A stretch of DNA of 64,000 bases from positions 1-64,000 of the forward strand of contig NZ_LROS01000055.1 in assembly GCF_001675165.1 (NCBI RefSeq), read 5' to 3'. Shown here piece by piece: positions 24,653 to 33,806 of this stretch. Position 1 is the first letter of the stretch. Each line of letters begins with the position of its first letter. The notes below the pieces were generated by a model. It did not search any database, had not been told where the DNA came from, and was given only the letters and a program-made list of their open reading frames with translations. Position numbers and translations under genes: made by a program. Source of the DNA: Clostridium ragsdalei P11. Lineage in GTDB: Bacteria; Bacillota; Clostridia; Clostridiales; Clostridiaceae.

Positions 24653-25198
24653 ATGGAACAAACTACATTAATTAATGCTTTAGATGAAAAAAAATCTAGA
24701 GATAAAGATTTTACTTATATTTTTGAAACCTACTATAAAAGAATTTACAACTATATATATTACCGGATTAATTGTAATGAAGAAGCAGAAGACTTGGCAA
24801 GTGAGATATTTGAAAAAGCAATGATTAAAATCAACACATATAGTGAAGATAAATCTCCTTTTGAAGTATGGCTTTTCGCTATAGCAAGAAACGTGATAAA
24901 TGATTATTTTAGGAGATTAAAAAAGCATAAAGTGCTTTCTATGGATAAATTGCAAAAGTTAATATCTACAGAAAAGAATCCGGAAGATGTATTTGTAAAA
25001 TCAGAGACTAATGATGAACTTGTAAAAGCACTAAATATTTTGAATACGAAAGAAAGAAATATTATAGCATTTAAATTTGGAGCAGATTTAAAAAATAAAG
25101 AAATTGCAGAAATTATTGGCATTACAGAAAGCAATGTGGGAGTAATACTCTATAGAACAATGAAAAAGTTAAAAAGAGAATTGGAAAGAGAGGTATAG
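24653..25198 (+). CDS. ECF-type RNA polymerase sigma factor
   Basis: A 181-residue sigma-70-family protein with region 2 (TYYKRIYNYIYYRINCNEEAEDLASEIFEKA, in two blocks; FEVWLFAIARNVINDYFRR) and region 4 (LNTKERNIIAFKFGADLKNKEIAEIIGITESNV, helix-turn-helix). It lacks regions 1 and 3. It is followed 2 bases later by a membrane protein with a soluble N-terminus, the usual sigma/anti-sigma arrangement. It is the obvious candidate to recognise the three TGAACC-N16-TSTCTTA promoters nearby. ATG at 24653 is preferred over GTG at 24638, which overlaps the ribosome site. Confidence 0.88.
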   Translation: MEQTTLINALDEKKSRDKDFTYIFETYYKRIYNYIYYRINCNEEAEDLASEIFEKAMIKINTYSEDKSPFEVWLFAIARNVINDYFRRLKKHKVLSMDKLQKLISTEKNPEDVFVKSETNDELVKALNILNTKERNIIAFKFGADLKNKEIAEIIGITESNVGVILYRTMKKLKRELEREV

Positions 25199-25200
25199 AT

Positions 25201-26160
25201 ATGAACAAAAAAAGTATTGAGGATAAATTTTCTATGAATATGGATGCTTATCTTAATGGAATACAAAATGTTGATGAATCAAACAGTGAAGAATTCAATG
25301 AACTTTTAGAAATCGGAAAAACTTTAGCAAATAGAGATTTCAGTGAAAATAGTAATAAAGAAGCTGTTTTTAATAAAACGTTGAAAAATATAAATAAATA
25401 TAAGGGAGATAATATTATGAAAAAATCAAATAGAATAAAAAAGACAGTTGCTGCAGCAGCAGTATTTTTAGTAGTAGGCGGTGTGTTTATCCAGACTTCT
25501 TTTGCTAAAGGTTTAGCAGAAAAAGTAACAAATAGAATATCTCTTGGTCATATAACAGTGGAACAAATACAAGAACCTTCGCAAGTGGTAATTCCAACCG
25601 ATTTAAAAGGCAAAATCTTTGATAAAAATAAAAATCCTGTAACAGTAGTTACAAAAAATACTGGAAAATTATATACAAAATCAGGTGAAGAAATTGCTAC
25701 AATTTTAAACGGAAAGATAGTAACAGTAAGTGAGGCAAAAGTTGAAGATGAAAAAATTCAGAACAATATGCTAATAGTTAAAAATTCTAGCAGTTTAAAT
25801 AAATATACTTGTTTTAATGTTAAGCTGCCTGCCTATTTACCAGAAGGTTATAAATTTGATAGGGCAGAATTTTATAAAGATAACGATGGAAGCGTAAGTA
25901 AAAAATATATTGATTTATATTTTACTAATGCAAAAACAGGAAAGTATATTCACATGCAGCAAAGGTTTGCTTGCAAAGAAACTAAATATGAAGATGGAAC
26001 AGATGGGAAAATTGAAAAAGTAAAAGTTAATGGAAAAGATGCAATATTATCTGATAACAAAAACATGGACTGGGAGAATAATGGGGTACTTTATAGTTTA
26101 TCAGGCAGAGGAGCATTTGGAAAAACTGAATTAATAAAAATTGCAGATTCTATTAAATAA
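25201..26160 (+). CDS. DUF4367-type membrane protein, putative anti-sigma factor
   Basis: A 319-residue bitopic protein. A cytoplasmic N-terminus (1-78) resembles short anti-sigma domains; one membrane helix spans about 84-103 (KKTVAAAAVFLVVGGVFIQT). The extracytoplasmic part ends in a DUF4367 domain (LPAYLPEGYKFDRAEFYKD; IADSIK at the end). It overlaps the sigma operon with only 2 bases between stop and start. I infer that it holds the ECF sigma factor at the membrane until envelope stress. No zinc-binding ZAS motif is visible. Confidence 0.75.
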   Translation: MNKKSIEDKFSMNMDAYLNGIQNVDESNSEEFNELLEIGKTLANRDFSENSNKEAVFNKTLKNINKYKGDNIMKKSNRIKKTVAAAAVFLVVGGVFIQTSFAKGLAEKVTNRISLGHITVEQIQEPSQVVIPTDLKGKIFDKNKNPVTVVTKNTGKLYTKSGEEIATILNGKIVTVSEAKVEDEKIQNNMLIVKNSSSLNKYTCFNVKLPAYLPEGYKFDRAEFYKDNDGSVSKKYIDLYFTNAKTGKYIHMQQRFACKETKYEDGTDGKIEKVKVNGKDAILSDNKNMDWENNGVLYSLSGRGAFGKTELIKIADSIK

Positions 26161-26175
26161 ACAGGTTTTATAAGA

Positions 26176-26213
26176 ATAAGCATAATACTGAAGTAGTTCA
26201 GTATTATGCTTAT
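26176..26213 (+). terminator. Hairpin after the DUF4367 gene
   Basis: A perfect 17-bp stem ATAAGCATAATACTGAA/TTCAGTATTATGCTTAT. It has a close relative at 27077-27112 after vanY. Confidence 0.7.
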
Positions 26214-26225
26214 AACATTTTTAAT

Positions 26226-26254
26226 TGAACCTTTTTTGTATAAGATGTGTCTTA
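26226..26254 (+). promoter_or_regulatory. Putative ECF sigma promoter, site C (vanY)
   Basis: TGAACC (26226-26231), 16 bp, TGTCTTA (26248-26254), 47 bases before the vanY start. Confidence 0.65.
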
Positions 26255-26300
26255 CATAGTAGAGTTAACAAAATAATTAAAAGTTGTGGAGGTATATAAA

Positions 26301-26981
26301 TTGAAAAAGTTAGTTGTAATACCACTATTGTTGGTAGCTGCAGTAATAATTTACTCAGTATGTAATTTAAGTCAAGCTAAAAGTGATCATGTATACTCAA
26401 ATAATCAAAGTTCAAATAAATTTTTAATTTTAGTAAATAAAAATCATCCTCTATCATCAAGTTATATACCTGAGAATTTAACAATGCTCAATGTGGAATT
26501 TTCACCAAGTGCATCTCATGAAGAAAAGATGATGCAAGATGAAGCAGCTGAACAGTTGGAAAATTTATTTAAGTATGCTCATAAAAAGGATATGAATTTA
26601 TATGGTGTATCAGCTTATAGATCTTATAAGTCACAAAAACAAGTATATGATGAGAGAGTTCGACGGGTAGGCAAAAAGCAAGCTGATGAATATGTAGCAC
26701 ATCCTGGTACAAGTGAACATCAAACAGGTCTTGCTATAGATGTTACAAATGAAGCTGGTTTCAAAGGCATGTTAACAGTAGATTTTGGACAAACAAGAGA
26801 GGGAAAGTGGTTAAAGGCTAATGCCTATAGATTTGGATTTATTATGAGATATCCAAAAGAAAAAGAAGCTATAACAGGTTATAATTATGAGTCCTGGCAT
26901 ATACGATATGTTGGAGCAAAAGCAGCAAAAGAAATATATGGTAAGAATATGGTGCTGGAGGAGTATTTAGGTGAAAAATAA
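26301..26981 (+). CDS. D-alanyl-D-alanine carboxypeptidase, VanY/M15B family
   Basis: A 226-residue membrane-anchored zinc peptidase. An N-terminal hydrophobic segment (residues 3-19) is followed by the M15B domain. Substrate and zinc motifs are VSAYRSYKSQKQVY, SEHQTGLAIDV (His and Asp zinc ligands) and ESWHIRYVG (His ligand). It trims the terminal D-Ala of peptidoglycan stems. The TTG start at 26301 follows TGGAGG by 8 bases. With VanZ, and sharing its ECF-type promoter, it looks like part of a cell-wall defence regulon. Confidence 0.9.
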   Translation: MKKLVVIPLLLVAAVIIYSVCNLSQAKSDHVYSNNQSSNKFLILVNKNHPLSSSYIPENLTMLNVEFSPSASHEEKMMQDEAAEQLENLFKYAHKKDMNLYGVSAYRSYKSQKQVYDERVRRVGKKQADEYVAHPGTSEHQTGLAIDVTNEAGFKGMLTVDFGQTREGKWLKANAYRFGFIMRYPKEKEAITGYNYESWHIRYVGAKAAKEIYGKNMVLEEYLGEK

Positions 26982-27440
26982 ATTTGATATAATTGATGAA
27001 TCTAGCAATAATTATTTTAATCAGTAGATTATCAATAAAAATTATACAATTTGTTGAAAAAATAGATTTGTAAACCTAAGCATAATGCTGTAAAATTACA
27101 GTGTTATGCTTATGGTATTGCTTTTAAATAAAAGGTAGACACAAAAATTGGAATAATGTAAAATAAAGAAGAGAAGTTTTCCTGAGATGTGTTTATAACT
27201 TTTTATTTGAATTAGCTATAATTTTAGAAGTTGCTATATGATTTTGAGCTGAATAAATAGTTAATATCCGTTCTTTTAGTTTATTTATTTTTTCAGTTTT
27301 ATAAAATAATAATTGTTTTAATTATGAGTTTTATTACACAAAATATAATGTAGCCTTTATCTATATAAGTTAATTAATATTAAAGACTATAAAGCCTTAA
27401 TTTTTAAATTTTTATTGTAATTATAGAAGGGATGGGTATT
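26982..27440 (+). other. Intergenic region with terminator hairpin
   Basis: A 459-base gap. It contains the hairpin TAAGCATAATGCTGTAA/TTACAGTGTTATGCTTA (27077-27112). The remainder is AT-rich, with no ECF-type site and no ORF that I can support. Confidence 0.55.
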
Positions 27441-28853
27441 ATGGAAAATGATGCAGAAAAGGAAAATGAGAAGGAGGGACAAAGTAAGCGCAATAAAATT
27501 ATCAAAGGTACTATCATTTCTATTTGCATTTTACTTATTATATATTTTGGGATGGCAGCGTACTTCACAAAGCATTTTTATTTTGGATCTGAAATTAATG
27601 GTGTGAATGTTTCAGGTAAAACTGCGGAGCAATTAAATACGGAATTGATATCTCAGATAAAATCATATAAGTTAAATTTAAAAGAGCGAGGTAGTAAAAG
27701 CGAACAAATTAGTGGATCTGACATTAAGTTAAAGTATAATTCAGATGATGAATTTAGGAAACTTAAGGATAAGCAAGGCAATTATAAATGGATTATAGCA
27801 TTTTTAGATACAAATGATACTAAAATGACAGCTGAAGTTTCATATGATAAGCAGATATTGGAAGATAAAATAAATAAACTGTCTTGTCTTGATAATAAAA
27901 ATGTAATTGAACCTAAAAATCCTAGCTTCAAATACTCAGATAAAGGTTATAATATTGTAAGTGAAGTATATGGAAGTAAAGTAGATAAAACTGCATTATA
28001 TAATAATGTAGTAAAGGCAATATCTAAAGGTCAAACTACGTTGGATTTGGAAGCAATGAATTGTTATGTAAATCCAAAGTATACTGTAAAATCAGCAAAA
28101 ACTACCCAAATTAGGGATCTTCTTAATAAATATGTATCTTCTAAAATTATCTATACATTTGGAGATAAAAAAGAAACTATAGATGGTTCTAAGATAAATA
28201 ATTGGCTTACAGTTAATGATAATTTCGAAGTTGAATTTGACAAAGACAAAATAAAAAATTATATGCTTGATCTTTCAAAAACTTACGATACAATTGGTAA
28301 GACAAGAAGTTTTGTTACAACTTCGGGAAGAACAATAAATGTTGGCGGCGGTGATTATGGTTGGGACATTAATTCCGCTAAGGAAACAGAAAATTTGATC
28401 ACCTACATTAAACAAGGTGGAACTGTAAAAAAAGAACCAACATATAGTCAAACTGCGGCATCTCATGGAGCTAATGATATAGGAAATACCTATGTAGAAG
28501 TAGATTTGAGTGATCAACATTTATGGTTTTATAAAAATGGTTCATTAGTAGTACAAGGGGATGTTGTTACAGGTAATGTAAGTCAGGGACACCCAACACC
28601 AGAAGGCGTTTATTGGGTGAAATATAAAGAAAGACATGCTACTTTAAAAGGTGAAGGATACAGTTCACCAGTTGATTTTTGGATGCCATTTAATGGAGGT
28701 ATTGGAATTCATGATGCAAGTTGGAGAAGTGAATTTGGTGGAAGTATATACATGTCAAGTGGTTCACATGGTTGTGTAAACTCACCGTATTATTTGGCAA
28801 GGACAATATTCCAGAATATTGATAAAGGTACTCCAGTTGTTTGTTATTATTAG
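27441..28853 (+). CDS. L,D-transpeptidase (YkuD) with PG_binding_4 domains
   Basis: A 470-residue membrane-anchored enzyme. A cytoplasmic highly charged N-terminus (1-20) precedes one membrane helix (22-45). Two PG_binding_4-like repeats follow (GVNVSGKTAEQLNTEL...; then a second, about 180-300). The C-terminal YkuD domain (about 345-470) has HLWFYKNGSLV, GIGIHDASWRSEFGG and the catalytic SHGCVNSPYY, with nucleophile Cys in HGCV. It forms 3-3 peptidoglycan cross-links or attaches substrates to the wall. It lies downstream of vanY but without a recognisable ECF promoter. Confidence 0.92.
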   Translation: MENDAEKENEKEGQSKRNKIIKGTIISICILLIIYFGMAAYFTKHFYFGSEINGVNVSGKTAEQLNTELISQIKSYKLNLKERGSKSEQISGSDIKLKYNSDDEFRKLKDKQGNYKWIIAFLDTNDTKMTAEVSYDKQILEDKINKLSCLDNKNVIEPKNPSFKYSDKGYNIVSEVYGSKVDKTALYNNVVKAISKGQTTLDLEAMNCYVNPKYTVKSAKTTQIRDLLNKYVSSKIIYTFGDKKETIDGSKINNWLTVNDNFEVEFDKDKIKNYMLDLSKTYDTIGKTRSFVTTSGRTINVGGGDYGWDINSAKETENLITYIKQGGTVKKEPTYSQTAASHGANDIGNTYVEVDLSDQHLWFYKNGSLVVQGDVVTGNVSQGHPTPEGVYWVKYKERHATLKGEGYSSPVDFWMPFNGGIGIHDASWRSEFGGSIYMSSGSHGCVNSPYYLARTIFQNIDKGTPVVCYY

Positions 28854-28928
28854 TATAATACTATACGATTTTAGAAATATGTGTGATTAAATAATAATTT
28901 ATATGATTAACATAGGATGAATTAATTG

Positions 28929-28966
28929 AAAAGGTGATAATTAAAAAAGTTATCACCTTTTTTAAT
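28929..28966 (+). terminator. Terminator after L,D-transpeptidase gene
   Basis: AAAAGGTGATAA/TTATCACCTTTT followed by T run. Confidence 0.85.
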
Positions 28967-29114
28967 TTTTTGATATAATGTAGTTAAAGAATTTTTGTTG
29001 TATTTTATCGAAATAAGCAGCATATAAGGGGATATTAAAATATAAATCCAATAATATTTTAATGTCAATAAATTGAGCGGAATTGTAGAATTATATTACA
29101 GATGGGGGTATAGT

Positions 29115-31292
29115 ATGCTTGTATCAATAAGAAAAAAAATCTACTCAATTTTTAATAAAGACAATAAGTTGTGGAAATACGAAAGTATAAGAATATGTTT
29201 AATATTTTTAGGGATTAGTTTACCTTGGGTTTACTTTTCTGATAGAATTGTAATTAAATTTGCTAGTGATGATAATATGCTCCTAGCTATAAATATATAT
29301 AAGGGATGTCTATATGTTGGTATAACTACATTTGTTTTATATTTATTAATAAGCAATCTTTTAAAAAAGGTTGATCTGGTAGAAAAGAAACTTAATGAAA
29401 GCTATAAAGAAATATCATTAGTTAATGAAGAACTTAAAACATATGTAAAAAAATTGATTGATTCCAAGGAAAAGTTAGGACTTCAATATAATAAAATCAT
29501 TAAAAGTGAAAAGAAATTAAGTAAAAGTGAAGAAAAAAACAGGGCTATTATTAAGGCATTACCCGATGCATTATTTGTTGTTAATGATAAAGGGTATCTG
29601 ATAGATTGTATGTCAAGTGATAAAAAATATGTGCTCATGCCGAAAAAAGATTTTATAGGAAAGAATATTTTAGAAATTTTTCCTAGAGGGATGTCAGAAA
29701 AACTCTATGAAAAAATGAAGGTAGTGCTTAAAAAAGGAATACTGGATAGTTTTGAATATAAGGTGTGGATTCGTAATAAGGAATATCATTTTGAAATTAG
29801 AATGGTAAAAAATAATGAAAAAGAAATACTTGCCATATCGAGAAATGTTACTGATGAAAGACGAAACGAAATGGAATTGAAATTAAGTGAAGCCACTTTT
29901 AGAAACCTCTTTGAAAACTCATCGGATGCTATATTTATAATTTCAGACGGAAAGATAGTTGATTGTAATCTAGCCATGATTAAAGCATTAGGATATGATT
30001 CAAAGACATTTATACTAGGTAAGAATCCACTTGAGTTTTATCCTGAAAAACAGCCAGATGGAGAAATAACCAGAGAAAAAGTTATTAGAATGCGTAAAAA
30101 TACTATAGAAAATGGAAAATGTAAATTTGAATGGTGGTATAAAAAGGCCGATGGGAATGTATTACCAGTAGAGGTTATGTTAACAACTATTTTTCTTAAT
30201 GGAAAGAAAGTTTTTCATTCCCTATGGAGGGATATTAGAGATAGAAAGGAAATGGAACTTAAATTGGAATATTTGAGTTACCGTGATCAATTAACAGGGT
30301 TGTATAATAGAAGGTTTTTTGAAGCAGAATTAAATAGACTAGATGTGGAAAGAAGTTTACCACTCACAATTGTTATGGGAGATGTAAATGGCTTAAAACT
30401 TGTGAATGATTCTCTTGGACATGTTATGGGAGATAAACTCCTTAAAAAGGTGGCAGAAGTCATAAAAAAGGGGTGTCGGAAGGAGGACATTGCTGCTAGA
30501 TGGGGAGGGGATGAATTTGTAATCTTATTACCTAAAACAGATGCTTTTCAAACAGAACAAATTCTTAAACGTATTAAATCCATAGCATCAAAAGAAAAGA
30601 TAGGTGCCATTGACATATCTATTTCCTTTGGATATGAAACTAAGAAGAGTAGAAAAGTAAAAATTCAAGAAACTTTCAAAAAAGCTGAAGATTACATGTA
30701 CAAAAAAAAGCTTTTTGAAGGGCCAAATATGATAGGAAAAACCATAAGTGCTATAATTACTGCACTTCATGAAAAAAATAAAAGAGAAGAAGAACATTCT
30801 CATAGAGTTTCAATATTATGCGAGGATATGGGTGAGGCTCTCGGTTTACTTGAACACGAAATTAGGGAGTTAAAAACTGTTGGATTGCTTCATGACATAG
30901 GAAAAGTAGCTATAGAGGAAAATATACTTAATAAGCCTGGAAAACTTACAGATGAAGAATGGCAGGAAATAAAAAGGCATCCGGAAATAGGATATAGAAT
31001 ACTTAATACAGTAGATGATATGTCAGAAATGGCATACTATGTATTGGCTCATCATGAGAGGTGGGATGGAAAGGGATATCCAAAGGGTTTGAAGAAAAAA
31101 GAAATACCACTTCAATCGAGGATTATAGCTATAGCAGATTCTTATGATGCTATGACAAGCGAAAGAAGTTATCGAAGTGCTTTGCCAGAAGAAGTTGCTA
31201 TAGGGGAACTAAAACTTAATGCAGGCACTCAGTTTGATCCAGAACTTATAGGTGTATTTATTGAAAAAGTATTAGATAAACTGCATTGTTAG
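29115..31292 (+). CDS. PAS-PAS-GGDEF-HD-GYP signalling protein
   Basis: A 725-residue protein. Two N-terminal membrane helices (about 25-45 and 65-85) precede a coiled coil, two PAS domains (about 145-255 and 260-375), a GGDEF domain with intact RWGGDEFVIL, and a C-terminal HD-GYP domain (LLHDIGKVAIEE; HHERWDGKGYP). It therefore joins a c-di-GMP-forming domain with a hydrolysing one, so its net direction depends on the sensor state. The GGDEF insert is somewhat short. ATG at 29115 follows GGGGG; an upstream TTG at 29073 lacks a ribosome site. It stands alone. Confidence 0.92.
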   Translation: MLVSIRKKIYSIFNKDNKLWKYESIRICLIFLGISLPWVYFSDRIVIKFASDDNMLLAINIYKGCLYVGITTFVLYLLISNLLKKVDLVEKKLNESYKEISLVNEELKTYVKKLIDSKEKLGLQYNKIIKSEKKLSKSEEKNRAIIKALPDALFVVNDKGYLIDCMSSDKKYVLMPKKDFIGKNILEIFPRGMSEKLYEKMKVVLKKGILDSFEYKVWIRNKEYHFEIRMVKNNEKEILAISRNVTDERRNEMELKLSEATFRNLFENSSDAIFIISDGKIVDCNLAMIKALGYDSKTFILGKNPLEFYPEKQPDGEITREKVIRMRKNTIENGKCKFEWWYKKADGNVLPVEVMLTTIFLNGKKVFHSLWRDIRDRKEMELKLEYLSYRDQLTGLYNRRFFEAELNRLDVERSLPLTIVMGDVNGLKLVNDSLGHVMGDKLLKKVAEVIKKGCRKEDIAARWGGDEFVILLPKTDAFQTEQILKRIKSIASKEKIGAIDISISFGYETKKSRKVKIQETFKKAEDYMYKKKLFEGPNMIGKTISAIITALHEKNKREEEHSHRVSILCEDMGEALGLLEHEIRELKTVGLLHDIGKVAIEENILNKPGKLTDEEWQEIKRHPEIGYRILNTVDDMSEMAYYVLAHHERWDGKGYPKGLKKKEIPLQSRIIAIADSYDAMTSERSYRSALPEEVAIGELKLNAGTQFDPELIGVFIEKVLDKLHC

Positions 31293-31346
31293 AAGGCATA
31301 ATACTAGTATGCAAATTAAAAATGATTTGTAAAAGAAGGTATGGCA

Positions 31347-32192
31347 ATGAAAAAGGTTGTAATTTGGGGTGTAGGACAAGGCGGACAAATGATGAAAAAT
31401 CTCTTAAGTCCAGATATGAAAGTTGTGGCGTATTGTGACAATAATAAAAAAATGCAAGGGACTAAGATTGACAGTGTACCTGTTATTAATGAACAGCAAC
31501 TTTTGGATATAGAACCAGACTATGTTTATGTAGCAATTTTAAACAAGGATGCCTGCAAGGAAGTAAAGCTACAAATTGAAGCATTAGGACTCAAATGCAG
31601 TATTATTAGTATTACTGAATATCGACAGCAGTTAGATATTCGTCTTGCAGTTTTAAAATTGATTGCTAGAGAAGTGAATCAGAGAGATATTCGAGGGGAT
31701 GTAGCAGAATTAGGAGTATATCAAGGCAAATTTGCAGCTGAAATAAATGCTTTATTTCCAAAGAGAAATATATATTTATTTGATACTTTTGAGGGATTTG
31801 ATGGGCGTGATATAGAAATTGAAAAGAAAAATGAATTTTCCCGTAGCGAAATTGGGAAATTTAATGATACCAGTATTGACATGGTATCCAGTAGGCTGCC
31901 TTATAAAGAACAGGCTATATTTAAGAATGGATACTTCCCTGATACTGCACATGGAATAGACGTAAATTTTGCAGTGGTTAGCTTAGACGCAGATTTGTAT
32001 CAGCCAATATATGAAGGATTAAAGTTTTTTTATCCCCGTATGAGTATAGGCGGATATATGATCATACATGACTATAATAATACTCAATTTTCTGGAGTAA
32101 GGAAGGCAGTACAACAGTTTTGTGGGGAAGAAAATGTCTTTGTAGTTCCAATATGCGATTTACATGGAACTGCTGTAATAGTTAAACAGTAG
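31347..32192 (+). CDS. TylF/MycF-like methyltransferase with N-terminal Rossmann domain
   Basis: A 281-residue protein in two parts. Residues 1-95 form a nucleotide-binding Rossmann-like domain (KKVVIWGVGQGGQMM; YCDNNKKMQGTKIDSVPV), as in PglD-type and sugar-modifying proteins. Residues 100-281 match TylF-type SAM O-methyltransferases (GDVAELGVYQGKFAAEI; YLFDTFEGFDGRD; VSLDADLYQPIYEGLKFF; GYMIIHDYN). TylF and MycF methylate macrolide sugars; this one more likely acts on a surface glycan or small molecule. ATG at 31347 follows AGAAGG by 7 bases. It stands alone, so the substrate is open. Confidence 0.8.
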   Translation: MKKVVIWGVGQGGQMMKNLLSPDMKVVAYCDNNKKMQGTKIDSVPVINEQQLLDIEPDYVYVAILNKDACKEVKLQIEALGLKCSIISITEYRQQLDIRLAVLKLIAREVNQRDIRGDVAELGVYQGKFAAEINALFPKRNIYLFDTFEGFDGRDIEIEKKNEFSRSEIGKFNDTSIDMVSSRLPYKEQAIFKNGYFPDTAHGIDVNFAVVSLDADLYQPIYEGLKFFYPRMSIGGYMIIHDYNNTQFSGVRKAVQQFCGEENVFVVPICDLHGTAVIVKQ

Positions 32193-32222
32193 ATATAAAC
32201 AAATTTTATATAGAGTTCTAGG

Positions 32223-32450
32223 AAAAAAATAACCTTATGTTCCGAATAATTTTTACAACCACAAGTCCAGTTAAATATTTTGATAAGCCTAAGTGAAAAA
32301 TTTTAAAAAATCTAAGAACTTTTGAAAACTCGTACCTCAAACAATTCAAAAATTCTAAGATTTTTATGAATTTTTCACTAAGCCTTATACACAAAATATT
32401 TAAATGTTCTTGTTTATTGTAAAAATATTTCTACACATAAGGTTATTTTT
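32223..32450. repeat. 228-bp imperfect palindromic element
   Basis: Two arms of about 105 bp form a very long inverted repeat. The outer parts are AAATAACCTTATG (32228-32240) and CATAAGGTTATTT (32436-32448); inner matches include TAAATATTTTG, AAGCCTAAGTGAAAAATT and the reverse of these. The centre is near CGTACCTCAAA. There is no ORF within. It resembles a MITE-like or dispersed palindromic repeat. It lies between the methyltransferase and the convergent aminopeptidase gene, where its hairpin could also act as a two-way terminator. The remaining gap (32193-32222, 32451-32557) holds nothing else that I can support. Confidence 0.7.
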
Positions 32451-32557
32451 AAGCTACAAAATCCATATAAGGTTTTTTATAATTAAAACTTGAACTCATA
32501 TGCAAATCTGTCTATATTCTTGCAACTAAAGTTAAAATCACTTTAAAAAGCAGCTGT

Positions 32558-33787
32558 CTAATATGCAAAATTGCCATTTATAAATACGGGAATTTCTCTT
32601 CCATCTTCTGTAATTCCTGTTATATCTAGATCCTCTGTTCCAACCATAAAGTCAACGTGCTCTAGAGAAGAATTTATACCTGCATTTTTTAAATCTTCTT
32701 TACTCATATTTTGACTATCTTCTAAACAGGTAGGGTAACCTTCACCTATAGCTAAATGGCAGGATGCATTCTCATCAAAAAGTGTGTTGTAAAATAATAT
32801 ATTTGAATTGGAAATAGGTGAATTAAAAGGTACTAATGCAACTTCACCTAGGTAATGAGAACCTTCATCTGTTTCAATAAGATTTTTTAGTGTTTCATAA
32901 CCTTTTTCACAGGTAAAGCTTATAATTTTGCCATCCTTAAAGGTTAAAGAGAAATTTTCTATAAGATTTCCATTGTAATTTAGAGGTTTCGAACTTACAA
33001 CTTTTCCGTTTACACCCCATTTTAATGGAAAAGTGTACACTTCTTCTGTAGGTATATTTGCCATGAATTCTATACCTTCAGGTGTAGATGATGAACCACC
33101 AAGCCATATGTGATCTTTTGAAAGTTCAATCTTTAAATCAGTACCTAGTGAATTTTTGTATATTAGATATTTAAATTTATTTTTATTGAGAAAATCCATA
33201 CTTTTTTTAAGATTTGCTTTATGGGTATCCCATGCCTTTATAGGATTTGATTCATCTGCCCTTACAGTCTTAAATATAGTATCCCACAGTTTTTCAACTG
33301 CTTTTTCTTCTGAAAGGTCTTCAAAAACTTTTTTTGCCCAAGATTTAGTTGGAACTGATATAACACACCAAGAATTTTTATCTGTCATAATCCTTTCTCT
33401 ATATTCAGAAAGTGCAATATTTTGGGCTTTGCTTGCTCGCATTAATCTTTTGGAATTTACGTCTTTCATAAGTTCTGGATCTTGGGCATAAATACTTAAG
33501 AATGCAGCTCCGGATTTAGCATAGGATGTATATAATTCCTTTTTCCAATTTGGAAACTCATCAAAAATTTCGTCTTTTCCATTTAAATATTTAATCTTTG
33601 TTGAAAGTTCATCACTCCAATTTATTATTACATCTCGTGCACCTTCTTTGTAGGCAGCTTCAGAAATTAATCTGGTAAATTCAGCACATTCTATTGGTGA
33701 ATTTATAACTAATATTTGATTGTCTTGTATATTAAGACCTGCGTTTACAACTATTTTTGAATAATTTTCTAAGTAATTTTTATTCAT
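32558..33787 (-). CDS. M29 family aminopeptidase
   Basis: A 409-residue metallo-aminopeptidase of the AmpS/aminopeptidase T family. Recognisable features are ENYSKIVVNAGLNIQDNQIL at the N-terminus, the metal-binding region around NIPTEEVYTFP, GEVALVP, and HLAIGEGYP near the end, followed by HVDFMVGTEDLDITG. It releases N-terminal amino acids in the cytoplasm. The ATG at 33787 follows AAAGGAGATATAGAC. It is downstream of, and slightly overlapped by the leader of, a deoR-type regulator and likely cotranscribed with it. Confidence 0.92.
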   Translation of the reverse strand: MNKNYLENYSKIVVNAGLNIQDNQILVINSPIECAEFTRLISEAAYKEGARDVIINWSDELSTKIKYLNGKDEIFDEFPNWKKELYTSYAKSGAAFLSIYAQDPELMKDVNSKRLMRASKAQNIALSEYRERIMTDKNSWCVISVPTKSWAKKVFEDLSEEKAVEKLWDTIFKTVRADESNPIKAWDTHKANLKKSMDFLNKNKFKYLIYKNSLGTDLKIELSKDHIWLGGSSSTPEGIEFMANIPTEEVYTFPLKWGVNGKVVSSKPLNYNGNLIENFSLTFKDGKIISFTCEKGYETLKNLIETDEGSHYLGEVALVPFNSPISNSNILFYNTLFDENASCHLAIGEGYPTCLEDSQNMSKEDLKNAGINSSLEHVDFMVGTEDLDITGITEDGREIPVFINGNFAY

Positions 33788-33806
33788 GTCTATATCTCCT
33801 TTATCT

